A DNA stretch of 64,000 nucleotides from Gymnogyps californianus (lineage: Eukaryota > Chordata > Aves > Accipitriformes > Cathartidae): assembly GCF_018139145.2 (NCBI RefSeq), contig NC_059471.1, positions 69,127,520 through 69,191,519 of the forward strand, given 5' to 3'. This document shows positions 14,127 to 28,891 of the stretch, piece after piece (within the stretch, counting starts at the first letter, position 1; each line of letters starts with the position of its first letter). The position numbers and the translations under genes are program-made. The notes under the pieces are model-generated. The model did no database searches. It was not told the origin of the DNA and worked only from the letters and a program-made list of their open reading frames with translations.

Positions 14127-14932
14127 CTGCAACAAAATATTAAAACATGCTCATCAGTAAATTATATCATGCAATTCTTACTCAATTTTTTCTTCAAGTT
14201 CTTCTGAAATAAGCAAGAAAACGGTAGGGAAAAATAAGAAAGCCATACAGAGAAAAACCTCATAGATTGGAACACCTCTTTTAAAAATAAGGGAAGTCAC
14301 ACTGACCTTTCTTGCTTTTTCTGCCACTAAAATACAACACCACCTTGATAGTAAACTCTAGTCATAATGTATTACGTTCGCTTTCTCTGAATGTATATAA
14401 AATATTATTCAGATATACATTAACAAAGGCTAATTTATAAAACCCATTTAGTTTTTGCATATAGCATTATAAAACTATCCCACACCTGGCATTCAAAGTT
14501 CTGATCCGAGAAAAAAAAAAATATAGCAGCATTCCAAAAATATGTTTCCCTTCTGCCCTAGTTCCTCATCCTCATACTAACATATTATTTATAAGTTTTC
14601 TGCATTTAAACAAAGTTATCCACCTTTTTTTTAGTAGGAAGTTAAAAATACTTGAAGAAGTAATGTAACTCAGCAGGGAAATCAGCCATCAAGAAGAGAA
14701 TATTGTCTTTAGTAAGCCTTTGTTCACAATGTTTTGCACAGGCAGCACAAGACTGCACCTCAGGAGAAGCCTTCGCTCCCCCTTTGCTACTGGGAAGATC
14801 CCAGCTCACCACACTCCTGCGCTGGGCACGAGTCAGTGGGGCGGAGAAGAGTACCCACTGCGCTTCCCTCGATTGCGTTTCATTTCTTCCCTACCCGAAA
14901 CTTATCCAGAGTTCTGTTAAGACTGAGTTGTC

Positions 14933-14954
14933 TTTTTTTTTTTTTTTTTTTTTT
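14933..14954 (+). repeat. T22 homopolymer
   Basis: Twenty-two consecutive T, adjacent to the consensus minus-strand splice donor at 14960-14955. On the minus strand it is an A run just inside the putative intron. Confidence 0.9.
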
Positions 14955-14960
14955 ACTTAC

Positions 14961-14998
14961 CTGTAACAAGAATGATCTTTTCCAAAGCTATTTGTCAG
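14961..14998 (-). other. Possible small noncoding exon ending in a consensus splice donor
   Basis: On the minus strand the sequence TTACAG is followed by GTAAGTA, a near-ideal donor, with its GT at 14960-14959. The closest reasonable acceptor is CTGTCTTTATGCAG, ending at 14999, which would define a 38-nt exon. The donor is followed at once by a 22-base A run (T22 on the plus strand, 14933-14954). The site lies only about 830 bases upstream of the NCK2 coding exon, so this could be an alternative 5' exon or a chance match. No open reading frame supports it. Confidence 0.2.
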
Positions 14999-17107
14999 CT
15001 GCATAAAGACAGCTGCATGCCTCCACGTTTTCCTATGCATCCCAGTAATTACCAGGAACAATGTGAGGGAGCACAATAGTGTGCAAGGAAGAGAAAAGTC
15101 CCATGCCAGTACCAGTGACATTCAAATACATTATAATGCCAACCAAAACATGTTGATTTTATCCTCTAAATTCTGAGAAGTTACCTAGAATTTTCTAATT
15201 GCTGCTGGGGGTTTTTGGGGGAGAGGGAAGTGGAGGAGGACGGGAGAGAGTGGGAGGTGAGAATATATTTGAAAATCAATATAGCAGATTTTTTTTTTTT
15301 TAAAGTAAAAGCTGTAGATTTCCTTTAAATTCCAGATTAGTAGAAACAGGTTCCAGAGTACTTCAAACTATTCACGTCCAAGAATCTTTTTAACATGATT
15401 TGACTTTGTTGCCTAGTTCTTAGCAGACCACAACCCTATGAAATCTGATACCTAATAGTTTACATGACAGAAAGGTAATTAAAAAAAACCCCAAACCTCA
15501 TTCAGAAATTCCATTCAGCATGTAAGTTATATCACCTATATTCAGAAAGGGTTGCTTCTGCAGTCTGTAAACACATGCACACACACTTTCTCCCTTTAGC
15601 TACAGCACAAGCTGTGAAAACTACATGCTAGACAGCCCAGCAGTCTACTCTCTCAATGAAAAAGAAGTGTTTTCCTTATTTAAAGTTAACCTATAATCAT
15701 AAGACACAATAGTGGACTCGATGATAAGAGGAGGCTATTAAATTATAATAATTTTTGTTTCCAGGAGAGCATCATACAGGGTTGAGCTATGGTTGCTAAA
15801 CTATTTGACAGCAAAGCTCTGGAAAGCACCTGCAATGTCAGCCCTCATGGCCAAGGTAGGACGACATTTTTGAAAATCTGAAGCTGAAATCAACGGGCTT
15901 AAGTTCTGATTTTCCAATTAGAAAACACAAAGGAACATACAACAATTAAAACATTATTCAAATGTGTGTTTGCATAGCTGAGAGCCCCAAGATTAATTCA
16001 AAAAGAAGTTACGATGTTTTGAACAATTGAGAAGAAACACAACCCTTACAGTTCAAACAGGCTGTGACTTATGCAGGTAGAATTGATGATTTTACAAGAA
16101 ATAAGTCACTGTACCCTTCAACAATTTCCCCCCCCCCTAAAATAATAATCCCATCTGACAATGACACAGGAGAGCATGAGCTTTGGACCACAGTCTCCAA
16201 TAAACTGCCCTGGTTTCTGACTCACATAAAATGGACAGATAGCCTACAGGTCGATAAGCTGATGTAGCCACAGGGGGACTGCAATCAAGCATGTTCTGGA
16301 GGCCGGTGCTGTCAATATAATCTCTCTCTCCAATTTAGATCACTTTATTTTATCTCAGCAATTGTAAAATGGTCAATTCTTACTATTCCTGGGGACATGG
16401 AGAACATGAAGAAATAGGACACCATCAATGCAGTTGGCTGATGTTACCACCACACAGGCTCCACTTCTAAAAAAGGTTATTTTCACAACACAGACAAGTT
16501 AAAATTATCTATCAATATTACAGTATATTAATAATAAAAAAACAAATTAGGCATAATATTTGACTAGTGACTGATGGAAAACTACTAAACTCTTTCTATC
16601 CCTCTGAAGAAAAAAAAAAAAAAAAAGAATTGGCCCCTGTTGTAAGAGTCGCCAAGTGTTTCTCCAAGGTGTTGGGCAAACACAGAAGCACAGGAAAAGA
16701 TGACACGTCAGGGCTGATGACATCAACTATACAGTCCTTCAAAATTCACTCAGGACAGGGAGCCCCAAGCTACCCAACTTCTACAATTCCAGTTATTGTC
16801 AACGTGTAAAACTGCCACTCTGCCTGAGAAACGATGTAATTTCACAAGCAGACCCCTTGCATGATGCAATTTTGGCAGAAGTGTAGAGAAGCCAAGTTTC
16901 TCAAGTGGCATGCTCACGCAGAACCCATTTCAGCAAAGTACTCCAGGTTTTTCTGAATGTTTAATGGCACAAGCATTCCTACTCAAGTGGGGACAAGATT
17001 TATAAAGAGTCAAAATGCATCATATAATTATATAATTGCAGCTAAACATTTGTCCACTTAAAGCTGTATGCATGCGTGTGGAGGAGTTTGGTTGTGATGG
17101 CTTTTTA

Positions 17108-17190
17108 GGTTGTTTTTTTTGGGGGGTGGGGGAGGTGTGTGTTTGGTTTTGTTGGGGGTTTTTTTGGTTGGGGGGGTGTGTTTTGGCTTT
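17108..17190 (+). repeat. G/T-rich low-complexity tract with quadruplex potential
   Basis: An 80-base stretch made almost wholly of G and T on the plus strand, with G-runs of 6, 5, 5 and 7 separated by T-rich or GT-rich spacers. Long spacers make a quadruplex possible but not certain. Similar T/G-biased tracts occur at about 6025-6090 and 60549-60603. Confidence 0.7.
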
Positions 17191-20100
17191 TGTTTTTTTA
17201 AATGTGGGGAACTAGCATTTAAGTTCTTAAAATTACTTTCTTATGGTTACATCATTAGACTGGCTCCATCAAGGACAATAAGGTTCTTCCTGTGACATTT
17301 GCAGAGCTAAGATTTCCTTGCATGAGAATAAGTACACATTTGTTCCCCAGAAGGGGGGCTGTAGAATTAATAGTTTTGAAATGCTTCTGCAACACAGCTG
17401 TGTGCCAAACAAAAGATTAGAAACAAACGACATAACTAGATTTGGGGAAAAACATAAGGAAAAAACAATAATACAGCCTTCCAAAGCATCTGGGTGTCCC
17501 ATAAAAACTTGACATGCACTCAAAACATGAAATTTCTTTCATATACTGCTTATAGACTGCACAACAAAAAAAATACCACAGCCCCCATAGATTCTAATGT
17601 TAACACGAGACTCCTTCGTATCAAGAAAAAGAAAATCCATTACTGCTAAGAGTGTACAACCTTTTGGAATGCTCCTTCTCAAAAAGCTCAAAAGTCCTAG
17701 CGCTGAAATACAGTCTTCTCCTCATACCCGACAGGATAACACCCCCCCCACTCTAAAAAGCACCCAGTGAAAAGCTTTGAAATACCTATGCAAGGAACTA
17801 TGTAAATTTATGAAATGCAACAGTGTCTTTCCTCAGTACAAGATTGTTTCACTTTAAAAAGTATACGTATGGCCTTGGTTTTTAGTTTACCATATCAAGC
17901 AGTCATTTGCTTTACTTTTATGGCAATCCAACTTCCAACTGCAGTTTTTAAAACAAAAACAAAAACGAAGACACCACACTAAACGAGCAAACAAACAAAA
18001 CTCCACAACCCAGACCTTCAAAAGGTAATTCTTACATTAGCTATGTGACTGATTCACACTTCCAACCCCTTTTAACCCAGCATTTCCTTCATTGCTAGCA
18101 GTGGTAGTAAACTAATTTATTTTACCAACATTGTATTTGCTGAAATGTTACAACTAATTAGTTTAGATTGAGCTCAGGTATTTTCAGCCACTTTGTTTCT
18201 TCCCTCCCGTTTAGGTTTTGTTAGGAGAGGAGTCTTGTCTTCAGTGGCAGCTGCCCTATCACAGAAGAACACCTGGAAATTTTCCTACACAAACACACCC
18301 TTGGGAGAGAGGGAAAAACTGAAAAATCTGCCAGGCTAGGAAGGTAGTGAACAAAAACCCAGCCAAGTCAGTTATAAGAAGACTGTACTGAAAGCCTGCT
18401 CAGACAGATGAGGAACATTAGCTAACCCTAAGGCAGAACAAAGGAAGACATCAGTGGAATACCTAGTGCTGTAGCTCTTGTATAGACTTTATTAGAAGAA
18501 AGTCCAGAAAGAAAAAGGTTATGTTCAATAAATTATCAATGATTCAAGAATTTAGCAATGTCAGAAAAAAAACAAAGACAAACAACCATCTATGCCATTT
18601 TGAACCAATGCTTAAAATTGAACCGTGAAAGCAATATTTGAGATTATGGAAACTTAAATGTAGAGGACCTTCAGAGAATTTGCTCCCACAAACTTGTAAA
18701 TCTGCCAGTGATTTTTCATGTGAAAGATTTGCTCAGGTGATGTTATTTGCAATATCAAACTATATATAATTGTTACACAAATCTCATTATCTTTTACCAA
18801 GCCTGGATTTCCTCCCCTCCCCCCCCATATAGGGCTAATGTGTTTCTCCCACAATGATAAATAAGAAAGGATCCATTCCAGCATGCCACCTGAACTGGAA
18901 TCTTCTCCTATAGACTGACACAAGTTAACACTCCCACTAGTTTAATGCCCTGGCCCAATGGGCAGAAAAGCAGCATCTTTTCTTGCCTTCAGGAGGAAGG
19001 CTCAGGGTTACGTCAGGGATACGGTTAGTTAGGACAGTGCAAACAGGAGGTATGGTTGAGCTTTAAAGATGCAGCGAGAAAGGAAGCAGTTGCTCTCCTT
19101 GTTCACAATTTATTTTGCAAAAAGGAACATGGCTGAAAAATGACTGACAGTAATGCTTGAAATTTAATCCCTCACCAAGGGAACAAGCAAAAATTCTATT
19201 AATAGGAAGTGACAATTGATAGACTATTCTGGAATTGGATGTCCTCCTAAGACACACTGAAGGAAAGGCACTAAATTGATATGGAGGCTTTTACATGGCA
19301 CTGATGTACATAAAACACATAATTGCTATACAATATTACATAAGACATAATTACTATACAGTATTTAGTTAATTGTCTTGGGACAATGAAAAGCTAACTG
19401 ATGACATATCACGGTTTTCTCTAAGATTTGAAGGCTGAACAACCTCTCCTTCTCCTGCCCCCAAACTCTGAAAATCAAAATGGGTTTTGAACCCTGCAGC
19501 ACATGTTGCTGACGGGCCACCTATCTGGTGTTCACCTGGTTAATCTTTCGTAAGCTATAACAAACAGGCAATATTTGGTCCTCTAAGGTAACATAGTTGT
19601 GGAAAATTAAAAAAAAAAAAAAAAAAAAGTCTCTTTCCATCAAGGCCTCTTTCATAGTAAGCAGATGTGCTTACTGTATTCTGTAATTAATAAAATAACT
19701 TGTATTAGATCACTTCATCTGAAGTACACTCTACGTCTGAAGCTTTCTTATTCATGAAGATGCAATCTCTGGTTAGCCTGCCTACCGTTTCAGGGGGTTT
19801 GAAGCTTTGTTTTCACTTACAGTTGTTTTCTTTTTTGCATGTGTGGGTGTGTGGTTAGTTTTTTTTAAATGAGCCTGGATGAATAGTTTTGACATACAGA
19901 AAGATTTCAAAAATCTCTCTACATTTGAGATTGTCTCACTTGATTCTTGGGGATCAGTAAAGCACCAAACTCAAAGACAGAGCTCAGAAGGCGTTATAAA
20001 GAACAGAAATGTGAATTCAAATGAAAACTTGTGAAAAAGAATACACCTTTTGGACATACTTTTAGCTATTTCCAGTAGAACACAGCATTTTTGACACTTG

Positions 20101-23100
20101 AAGTATGTACATTTGAAAAAACAGGAAAATATCATCTCCTTCATGCAAAGGCCAAAGTTAACCTAAACCAAGCAAGATACATTTCTAATGATTGCTACAA
20201 GAAAATCTCAAAATGCAGAGGTTTAGAAAAGTAAACAAGCTGACCCAAATTATGGCAAATCGCAGCCCTTTGTTAAAACCAGTAAAACCTTTTCCATGCT
20301 TTGTTACATGGACTATTTGCTGGTGCTTAGACAAATGGAGATGGATGACATAAAGGCCTCCTTGTCTAACTGCTTCCGCAGTTTAACACTTTAATACGGC
20401 ATATAATGTGTGTCAACCCACCCCAAGGGACACATTTCTTTGGAAAGAGGTCACTGCACCAAAAATTATTGTAAGAATACTCCCCCCCAACTTTTAAAGA
20501 AAGTTAACTAAATAGCTGTAGTGACCAAACATTCATCTTCTGGCTACGCAGTTCTGAGGTGTCAAACCGACACCTGAGCAGTAAAAACCCCACATACCTG
20601 GGCTGCCCAAAATGGCTGACTGTTTTAACCTAAGTCTGACAATTAATTTGGGGTATTTCACTATTAGGTCTCATTAGGATGCATTGACTACAGAACTAAA
20701 AGTGATAGCTCAGTAAGTGCAAGTGATTATTATCTAATTTACTTTGATGTGCAAACTGAAGACACAGTCACAATCAATAGAAGCCGCTGTAGGTACTTTA
20801 GGAGGGTCAGTTTTCCAAAGCTGAAAGCAAGGATGAGCGGAAGCTGTAAAGAATAAACATGAACAAAGATGTAAATAAATGGATCCACTGCGAAGGAGGA
20901 ATGTTTTGTTACATTTCCCAACCCACTCTCACAATTTAGCATCTATGAAAGAAGTATTATATGGTTAAAAGAATATCCTGTTTAAAAAGTGAGGTAAAAA
21001 GCTCTAGAGGTTTTCTGTGTCCCCTCCCCCAGTCCTTTCTTTGAAAAGGAAAAACTGATAGCAACAAGCTCAAGTCAGGAAATGCAAACTGAAGGTATCA
21101 AAAGAAGTGCAGTTCAGCTAATTAAGAACTATAAAAAGTTATTAAACTGCATCTGGAATAAATTAAATATTAGCAATAGAATAACTACAGAATTAGACAG
21201 AACATTAAGTTTCCTGCACATGATGTAGGAAAAAAATGTTTAATATTTATTTCTACACTATGGGATTATTTTACAGTGACAACCATTTTCTTCTCTGTCA
21301 TTAACTAGGGTATAAAAATAATAAGAAAATTTAAACACTTTTAATCTTCAAATGCACTCTAAGATAGCAGAACCATCCACAAAGCTTTTACAGTTTTAGT
21401 GTCAACTCTGAGGAAAATTTGGAGCAATGAAGAAGTTCTGGAGTTACAGTTGTGCCAATTTGTGCTAATTTGAAAGCATAAATTAGACGATCCTTGATAA
21501 CACCACCAAGTAGTTAGACGAACTCTAATCCTAAAGAAAAATAAAGGAAAGAGACAAAGAACCCTCCCAAAAAACCCACACAGCATACCAGCAGATTATG
21601 GATGTGCAATTAGTACTTATTAAAAGGGTTTTAAGGAAGATAGGCATGAACAAACTATTTTTTCTGTACATTTTTCACTTCATTTGAGCTCCTGATTTAG
21701 GTCTACCCATCTACCCAAGCCCGCACCCATGCTGGACAGATTAACAACCAGCCGAGGGACAGGCCCAGCCGCAGGGGTGACTTCAAAGGCAGTCTCAGCA
21801 GACACCATGAGCCTTTCTGGCAGGTCCCAAGACATTTGTTCTTAGGTGCAAAAGTACTCAGTTTCCTTATGAGTCATTTAGGGGAAAAAAAAAAAAAAAA
21901 AAAGAATAATTATAGATAAAACTGTGAGGGCGATACAGCCCGGTGGAACAGTTAATCACATCGGAGGTGCTGCGGCCCATGTGCCACAGGCAGGACTGCC
22001 CTGCCACAGCCCACTTCTACGGGTACCATAAGTGTGTGGGTTTTTTAGATGATACTTCTTGCTAAAATATAAGCGGGCTGTATATCTTAAAAAAAGTGAA
22101 GGATCAGTCTTAATTAATCAGTAATTTAGAACGGTACTAAGTAATTTCATCTTGAAGCTACCCAACAGCCTGCCCCCACACACCTCAATCCCTCTTCCCC
22201 TCTGTATCGCCTGCCTTTGTTTCAGGGCACAATGCTGCGAGGTTTGGGGTTTTGTTTCTTCAACCGGATGCCTCTGACAGCTTCTAAGCAATGTTTGCTT
22301 CTCTCAGCCCCACAACATATCTGATATCCCAATCTCTAATACAACTGCAGCTACACTCCAGCACCTTGTATCTTGCATTACAGAACAACTACAAACAGGA
22401 AACCTCAAGACTAGTCTAGTGGTAACGAATTTCTGCATAGCTCCAATACAGCACAAAAGTTAAGCTTGTTTTTTGTCTTGTAAGTGGCTTAGAAGTCTTT
22501 TTAAAAGACACACAAAGAAATAAAGGAGAATACAGAGTAGAAACACCCAGAAATACATCCTTCCTGCTAGGGAGTCAGTACAGCACTTTACCATTCAACA
22601 AAAAAGAAATCTCACTTTATATATGTTTATATAATAACATATAAAAGGATGTTTGTAAAAAAATTTCCCACACGATGTTTTCATGAAGCCTAGCACACGA
22701 ATCAGTCTGCCCAGATGAAATAAGCAAGGACTGCTTCAAATGATCTTTTAAAATGTAAACTCGCCATTTAAGGAGAAGGAACAGTTTTAATCACAAAGTC
22801 TGCATCTCCTTGGTGAGACCCGCCTATGTTTTGCATGCAGCCCAGAGTCTTAGCGATGACCATCTCTGATGGCTGTAGGTGATGCCTAGGTCCTTTCCAG
22901 CTCTCCAAGCCCCACTCCAGCAGGAAGGTGTAGCACCAGTGTCTACCAGGCAAGAGCAGTGGGGATGCCCTCGAACGTGGAGACTGCCACGCACAACGAA
23001 CACAGTGAGGGCAATCCCCCAGCTCACATCTTTCCTCCTTTCTTGTAAGCCAAGGTCACCTCACAATCACAGCTACCCATTATTCAGACTAATACAGGTT

Positions 23101-26100
23101 CATAATTTGAGGCATACTGTCCCAGAAAAAGTTGAAGTTGCAAGAAGAGGACACAATGCTGTCACAACAGTAAGACTCTGGCAAATATTATTAGATAAGA
23201 ATAAAATTGCTAACATTTATATGAGAAAGTAGCAGATACTTCAGCCTCCTACCTCTCTAGTGGTAGAAAGAGAAAGCCATCCGGGCTGTTACAAGGTAGG
23301 CTGCTGCAGCACTAAAAGAACACAAATCTGAGTTCTGGCATTCTATTAATTCACGCAATACCACCCTAACTTTATACGATGTTCACTCTGTTTCATGTTG
23401 TGACCTTCATACAAGCTAACTTTCCCAATTCCCTATTTTTTTAAATTTCATTAGTAATACTGCTATGCCACAAAATTTCCTGGTCTGAGGCAGTTCAAGA
23501 TACAAATGCTTAATCAGTGTGACGGTCTTTAAAACATAATACTGAGTACTATCTTTCCTATTTATGTGATAAGCACTCTGCTGTTTTGGGAAGGTAAGTT
23601 TTTAAAAATCTTTTGATGTCTTACTTAAAAAGAAAAGGATATTTCTATACCCTTTTTGGAACAGCATGCCTATTATAAAGTAGGCAATGTTCATTTTTAG
23701 CTTCTGACAGATGATTTAAATTTAAAATTCTATTGCAAAGGACAAAAAGCTGGTATTCTACAGGAACAAGCTGGTATTATAGCAACATACGTTAAAGTTT
23801 TGCAATACTAGTTAGGAGCCTTATAACTTACCTATGCTTAAAAGATAGATAATGATAGTAATAGAAGTTACAGAGAAAAAGTCTAATAGGTGTTTAGCTA
23901 AGCTGAAACTGAGTATGGTCACCAACACACAGGGCAAAGGGCTTAGAATAAAAACCTGGCTCAAGACTTTCCATAAAGATGGGATGACTATTAAGAAATC
24001 AGCTAAGGACAACCTTAAGGGATTAAAAAACCAAGCAAACATATTTCAGCTGGGGGGGGGTGGGGGTGTTTTTAAAAAATTTATATTTCTATTTCATTTG
24101 GAAAGCAGGACAAAGATTAACAGACAGTACTGGCAACCTTCTAGACAGCAGGCAAAAACCGCTGAGAGAGGATTTTTGTAGTTAGATGATTTTATTAGTG
24201 CTTCATCCAATGCAGATAGTATTTCTGGAAGGAGGTATTTCCCCATATCTTGAAGACTATACAAAATTGCATCTTTTCATGCCCTTTTATTAAATACTTA
24301 TCAGAAAACACAAGGAGTATGAATTATTAAGTTATCATCACTGGTTTTAGTCTGTTGAAAGAGGAAAAAAAAAAACCCCAAACCATCTGAATATAAAGCA
24401 ACTCCAACCGCAGAGAGCCAGCTAACATCCCTTCCTACCAACCCCTTCCTCCAGCCTTTAGCCCCCACATGCTCATGACATCTGCTCTCAACCTCCCTTT
24501 CCTGCATCTGTTGCTGCAAGCTCCATCAGCAGGCAGGGCTCAGGCAGGTGCTGGCAGCAGCTGCAAGTTCTCGTTCTGCCTCCATCAGCACCCTACACAG
24601 ATGCAACTACTGCGGATGACTCAATCTGCGGTGACTATTTTGCACTATTAGGGCAAAAAGCTGCTTCTTCTTTTATTTTGAAGGCATTGCCATCAAGAGC
24701 GATGGTTTTCCACATTCTAGACAGCAATGGTAAAACCCAGACTGTGCAGAGAGGACATCTTCAGACCCTTTGGCTGCAAACAGCATGAGACAAACAGGGA
24801 GAAGGCAGCTTTTTTGGCCTGTGTTTCTTGGCTGCAGAGTAAACACAACAGAACCCCAAACGCTGCCTCACATTTAGATAAATACTGCAAGAGGGTCGGA
24901 AAAGAGCATCAGCTCACCTTTTCCTGAATTCTTTTAAAAGCAGTTTCAGAAAAGCCATGCAGCTAAGAAACAGCTCAACTGCACTAAAGAAAACTTTTGG
25001 GAAAAGAGACCTCATCTCGCTTCTAAAACAGCAGCAATGATTAATGGCCACATCTCCGCATTGGTTTATGGGTTCTTCTACTAAGTCAGAGACGCGGATA
25101 AGCTTAATGTTTGTTGGTGTTGCTCTGGACTGTTATCTCTCCATTCCTCCCAGCAGACAACATTTAAGCTTACCTATACAGTTGGTAATACATGAAAATA
25201 AAAAAAAAAAAACCCAAACAAAAACAAGATAGAAGAGAAGGGAAAGTCCAGGAAGAATACAGCGTACATTAGGTGTCTAGACAAGACAAAATTACAAATC
25301 ATTTTACACCTACCAATCACTCTCTCCACGGTCCCTTACAAAAAGGGGGTAGGAGGGAGCCAAGCACACAAGATCATAGAAAAAAAACAGACACTCTACT
25401 GAGAGGACATTTAGGTAATATTATCTATATTATGATAGACTGGTGAAACATGCTCTGCGGAAGAACAAATTAAGTGTATTGCTGTTCATGCACTTTCATC
25501 CTCACTATCAATAAAACTTCCTTCTCGCCTTGAAATTAAAACAGCCAGCCACTCAGGATATGGTGAACACCATGAAATTTTATAAAGGAGACATCCTTGA
25601 ATTTCTTTCAAGATTAAAAAAAAGCATTTGAATGATTTGCTTCCATTGCTGTTTCTTTTCCCCTAGCTCAAACATTCAATGGTCTGCAGGAATTATACTT
25701 CACTGGAAGCGTCAGTACATTTATATATTGTATAAACAAAGAACAGTCCTCAGACATAAGAAGTTTAACCTTGATCTTGCACAGAAGGACAAAGCTCAGA
25801 ATCACTGTGGATTGCTACGTTTTACTGCTAATCCCTTGAAACACTGCTACCTACTTTTCAAGGGATTTAACTTTAAACTGTCTATAAAATGCTGAAAATA
25901 AAATTGAACTGCTGACCTTCTGTTCCCCAACAGAAAAATCATATATTCACTTTTTAACTAGAAAGAGGAAGAGATGTTTGTTCCGTTCAAGAACGCATTT
26001 ATTCTCAAAGCTGTTTAAGGAAAGGAAAAAAAAAAAAAGAAAAAAAGAGTACATTGTCCATTTCTAGACAATGTTCACTTTATCGTCTCAAGCAATTTAT

Positions 26101-28832
26101 CAATTGCTTTACAAAAAAACCCATTCAATCTACCTCACGACAGTAGGAAAATGTGAAAAATATGTATATTAAAACAATTTTTAACTTTCTAGCTCACAGA
26201 GCACTAAGTAATTTAAGGGGCCTGTTCAGACTCTGTTCCCGTGAGCTTTCCAGTTTATTGTCATTTCAAATACTGAATAAATTCTTAGACTTCCGGATTT
26301 TTTTATCAGGTCACCTGGACCAGAATTTTTATCCAATATAAAAAGGTGCATATAGCAGCGAAAAAAATATTAAGATACTTCTCAATTTAACTCTCAAGGC
26401 AAAGTTCCACGGATTTTTACCTGAATTTGGGGTTACTGAAAACCTATTTCTCATATCTAGGAGAGTTTCTCAGGCAAAAAGCTACTTTCTAGAAGCAAGG
26501 TCTTTGAATAGTACAGGTAAAAATAATCACCAGACACAAGATATCATTCTTGATTCTGTGCTTATGTACGTAACCAAAGAGGCAGCTTGAAAGATACAGT
26601 GTTAGATTTCATTAAGAAACAGCTAATACCATTAAATTTATTCCTGTATAAATCTGTACTACATGTTCTACAGGAAGATCCTGAAGAAGACTGGACCATG
26701 AGATAGTTACTCGAAAAGCTATCCTTTTAATTTCCTGGTAGGACACGTACCAAGAGAAAGCACAATTTAAATGAATAGACACTCTTGGATCTTGTATGAG
26801 ATGTGAGTGAATGCTGCAGCTTCACAAGTCTCTTGTTGGTCAGACTGACTGCTGTGCTGATGCTACAGAACCAGGAAAGTATCAGCCCAGGCAAGAAAGG
26901 GCCATCCTAGTCTCCCCCTAAAGTTTTCTGTTCTCCTTCCATCTGACAGCTCTTCAGAGTCAAGACAGGAATCCTCACTTACCGCTCTCAAAACACAAGT
27001 GCAGAGGAAACTCTACCCTCACACTTCTCCAAATAAAACAGGTTTCAAAACAACCTGTTCTATAGCTCTTAAAAGTGCTTTAAATTTAAAGTCAAGACTG
27101 CATTTTTGGTCTGGAATGTTGGCAGCATTCATTTCAATAAAATTATTTCTTACGTACCTTCCTCCAGTTCAAATGAGGTCCTCTTCCAAAAAATAGTACT
27201 TGTGAGTGCTCTGCCACATGATTACAGCAGCAAGCCATTGTTAATTTCTCAGTTGAAGCGGAGGGACACAAAATCAAGAGAGAAACACCATTCACCGAAG
27301 GGGGAAAAGGATGAAAGGGATTTTACTGAAACCCTTCTGCCAAGTGTGCCCCAGAAAATGCAGGCTGCTATAAGCATGTTAGGAAGATGCTCCTTATTCT
27401 GAACTCTTACCTTGCAGTTCAGGTGTTAGCTGCTCTAAGACAGCTTACACAGACAACCTAGAAAGTTGTTCCACTACGATTACCCCAACACAATTTTCCA
27501 CTGCATCAGAACTGCTGCTCAAAAAGATAAGCTTCTGAAACTAAACTTTTACTGGATAAAGACTAGGAATATCTGACTTTTTCCATAGAAACAGTTACCC
27601 AAAACCAAGAATAAGCAATTAGAAGAGTCTACATTTCTATGAGCAAAATATACATTCAATAGAGACCAACACTGTCTGGCGACGCCGGACTCTCATCCTC
27701 CTTTATTCCTACTCTGAGCTCCAGTGCTCGAACAAAACTGAATCTTTCCAAACTCCTCTAAATCTCCTCCTACTGTTTTATCTTCTGCCAGAAATTTCTC
27801 CACAGCTCACTTCTCTGAATAAAATCTCCCTGCAATAAACAAATCGGTTCAAAATCAAACATTTGGCCTTGGCTGCTACATCATATTCCCTTTAATCCAG
27901 AAATGTAACATACTCTTACACTGATGAGACGTTCTATCCTCACACGCTCACGGACACATTTTCTTCCTTACTCCCACCAGATAACAATAAAATGCATCAA
28001 CAAATGTGAAAGGGAAATAATAGTAGCCAAATAATTTCCAAACATGGAGAGAGACTGTGGGGATTAATATCTGTACTAGAACCAAGATTAAATAAAGCAA
28101 AAACAGGTTCAAAACCACAGGTCTGAAATTTGGAAGTTTAGCCACAGAGTTATCATTCCTTCTAGGTTAATACAAATTTAAAAATTTATATTGCTACTGA
28201 GTTTCAATAAAAGTGAACATGCCATCATTGTTTCATACAAGTTTAGCTGACAGCCACACAAAATATTTAGTACTTGACAACTTCTTGTAGTACCTTAGTA
28301 TTACTTGTAGTCAAAATTCAAGAGCGACACACCACAACTCTGTTATAACTAGTATTACAACAGAAGTAGACAATTTCTTCGTTATCTAAATCAGACCTTA
28401 CTAAGAGAAGCCAATAGTGTTACCAAATCTGCATCAGGCCTCAGTGAAAAAGGCTTTTTAAAGAAAATTCATACACAAATATTGGGAGCTGTGGAGCAGT
28501 GTATGAAAGGAGAAACAAGTTACAATCCCTTGACTCATCAAAAGTAGGAGCAAGTATATAAAAATTCACAAATTACCTCAAGGTGGGGAAGAGAACAGGG
28601 AGAAGGGGGAAGACACATGCATCCTCTCTCCCCCTGGACCTCAGGGAGAACTTGCAGAAGAGAGATCCCTTTTCCTTTCCTGCATCACAGAACCTCTGAA
28701 TGCTTCAAGTGACTAATACCAAGCATTTTTATTTTATTTGTTCTTGTTCTTAAGCTTCTTGTTGAAAATTAAGCTCTGAGGAACAGGTCTTGGACTGAAG
28801 TGTTATTTGATGCCTTGTTCCTGCTCCTCTAG

Positions 28833-28891
28833 TGTGTAATACATTTGTTTTCAAAAACTCAACCCTGAAACCAAGCTTTAGTTCCATAAAG
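28833..28891 (+). other. Possible small exon on the strand opposite NCK2
   Basis: A pyrimidine-rich acceptor (CCTTGTTCCTGCTCCTCTAG, ending at 28832) is followed after 59 bases by AAAG and the donor GTAAGC at 28892-28897. One frame is open across it, but the translation matches no family that I know. If transcribed it would be an exon of an antisense or unrelated plus-strand RNA. Paired splice-site matches this close occur by chance in a window this size. Confidence 0.15.

Noticed and set aside
22768..23232. GC-richer patch with open frames on both strands
   Set aside because: Translations on both strands look random, and I could not match the nucleotide sequence to CR1 or another repeat by eye.
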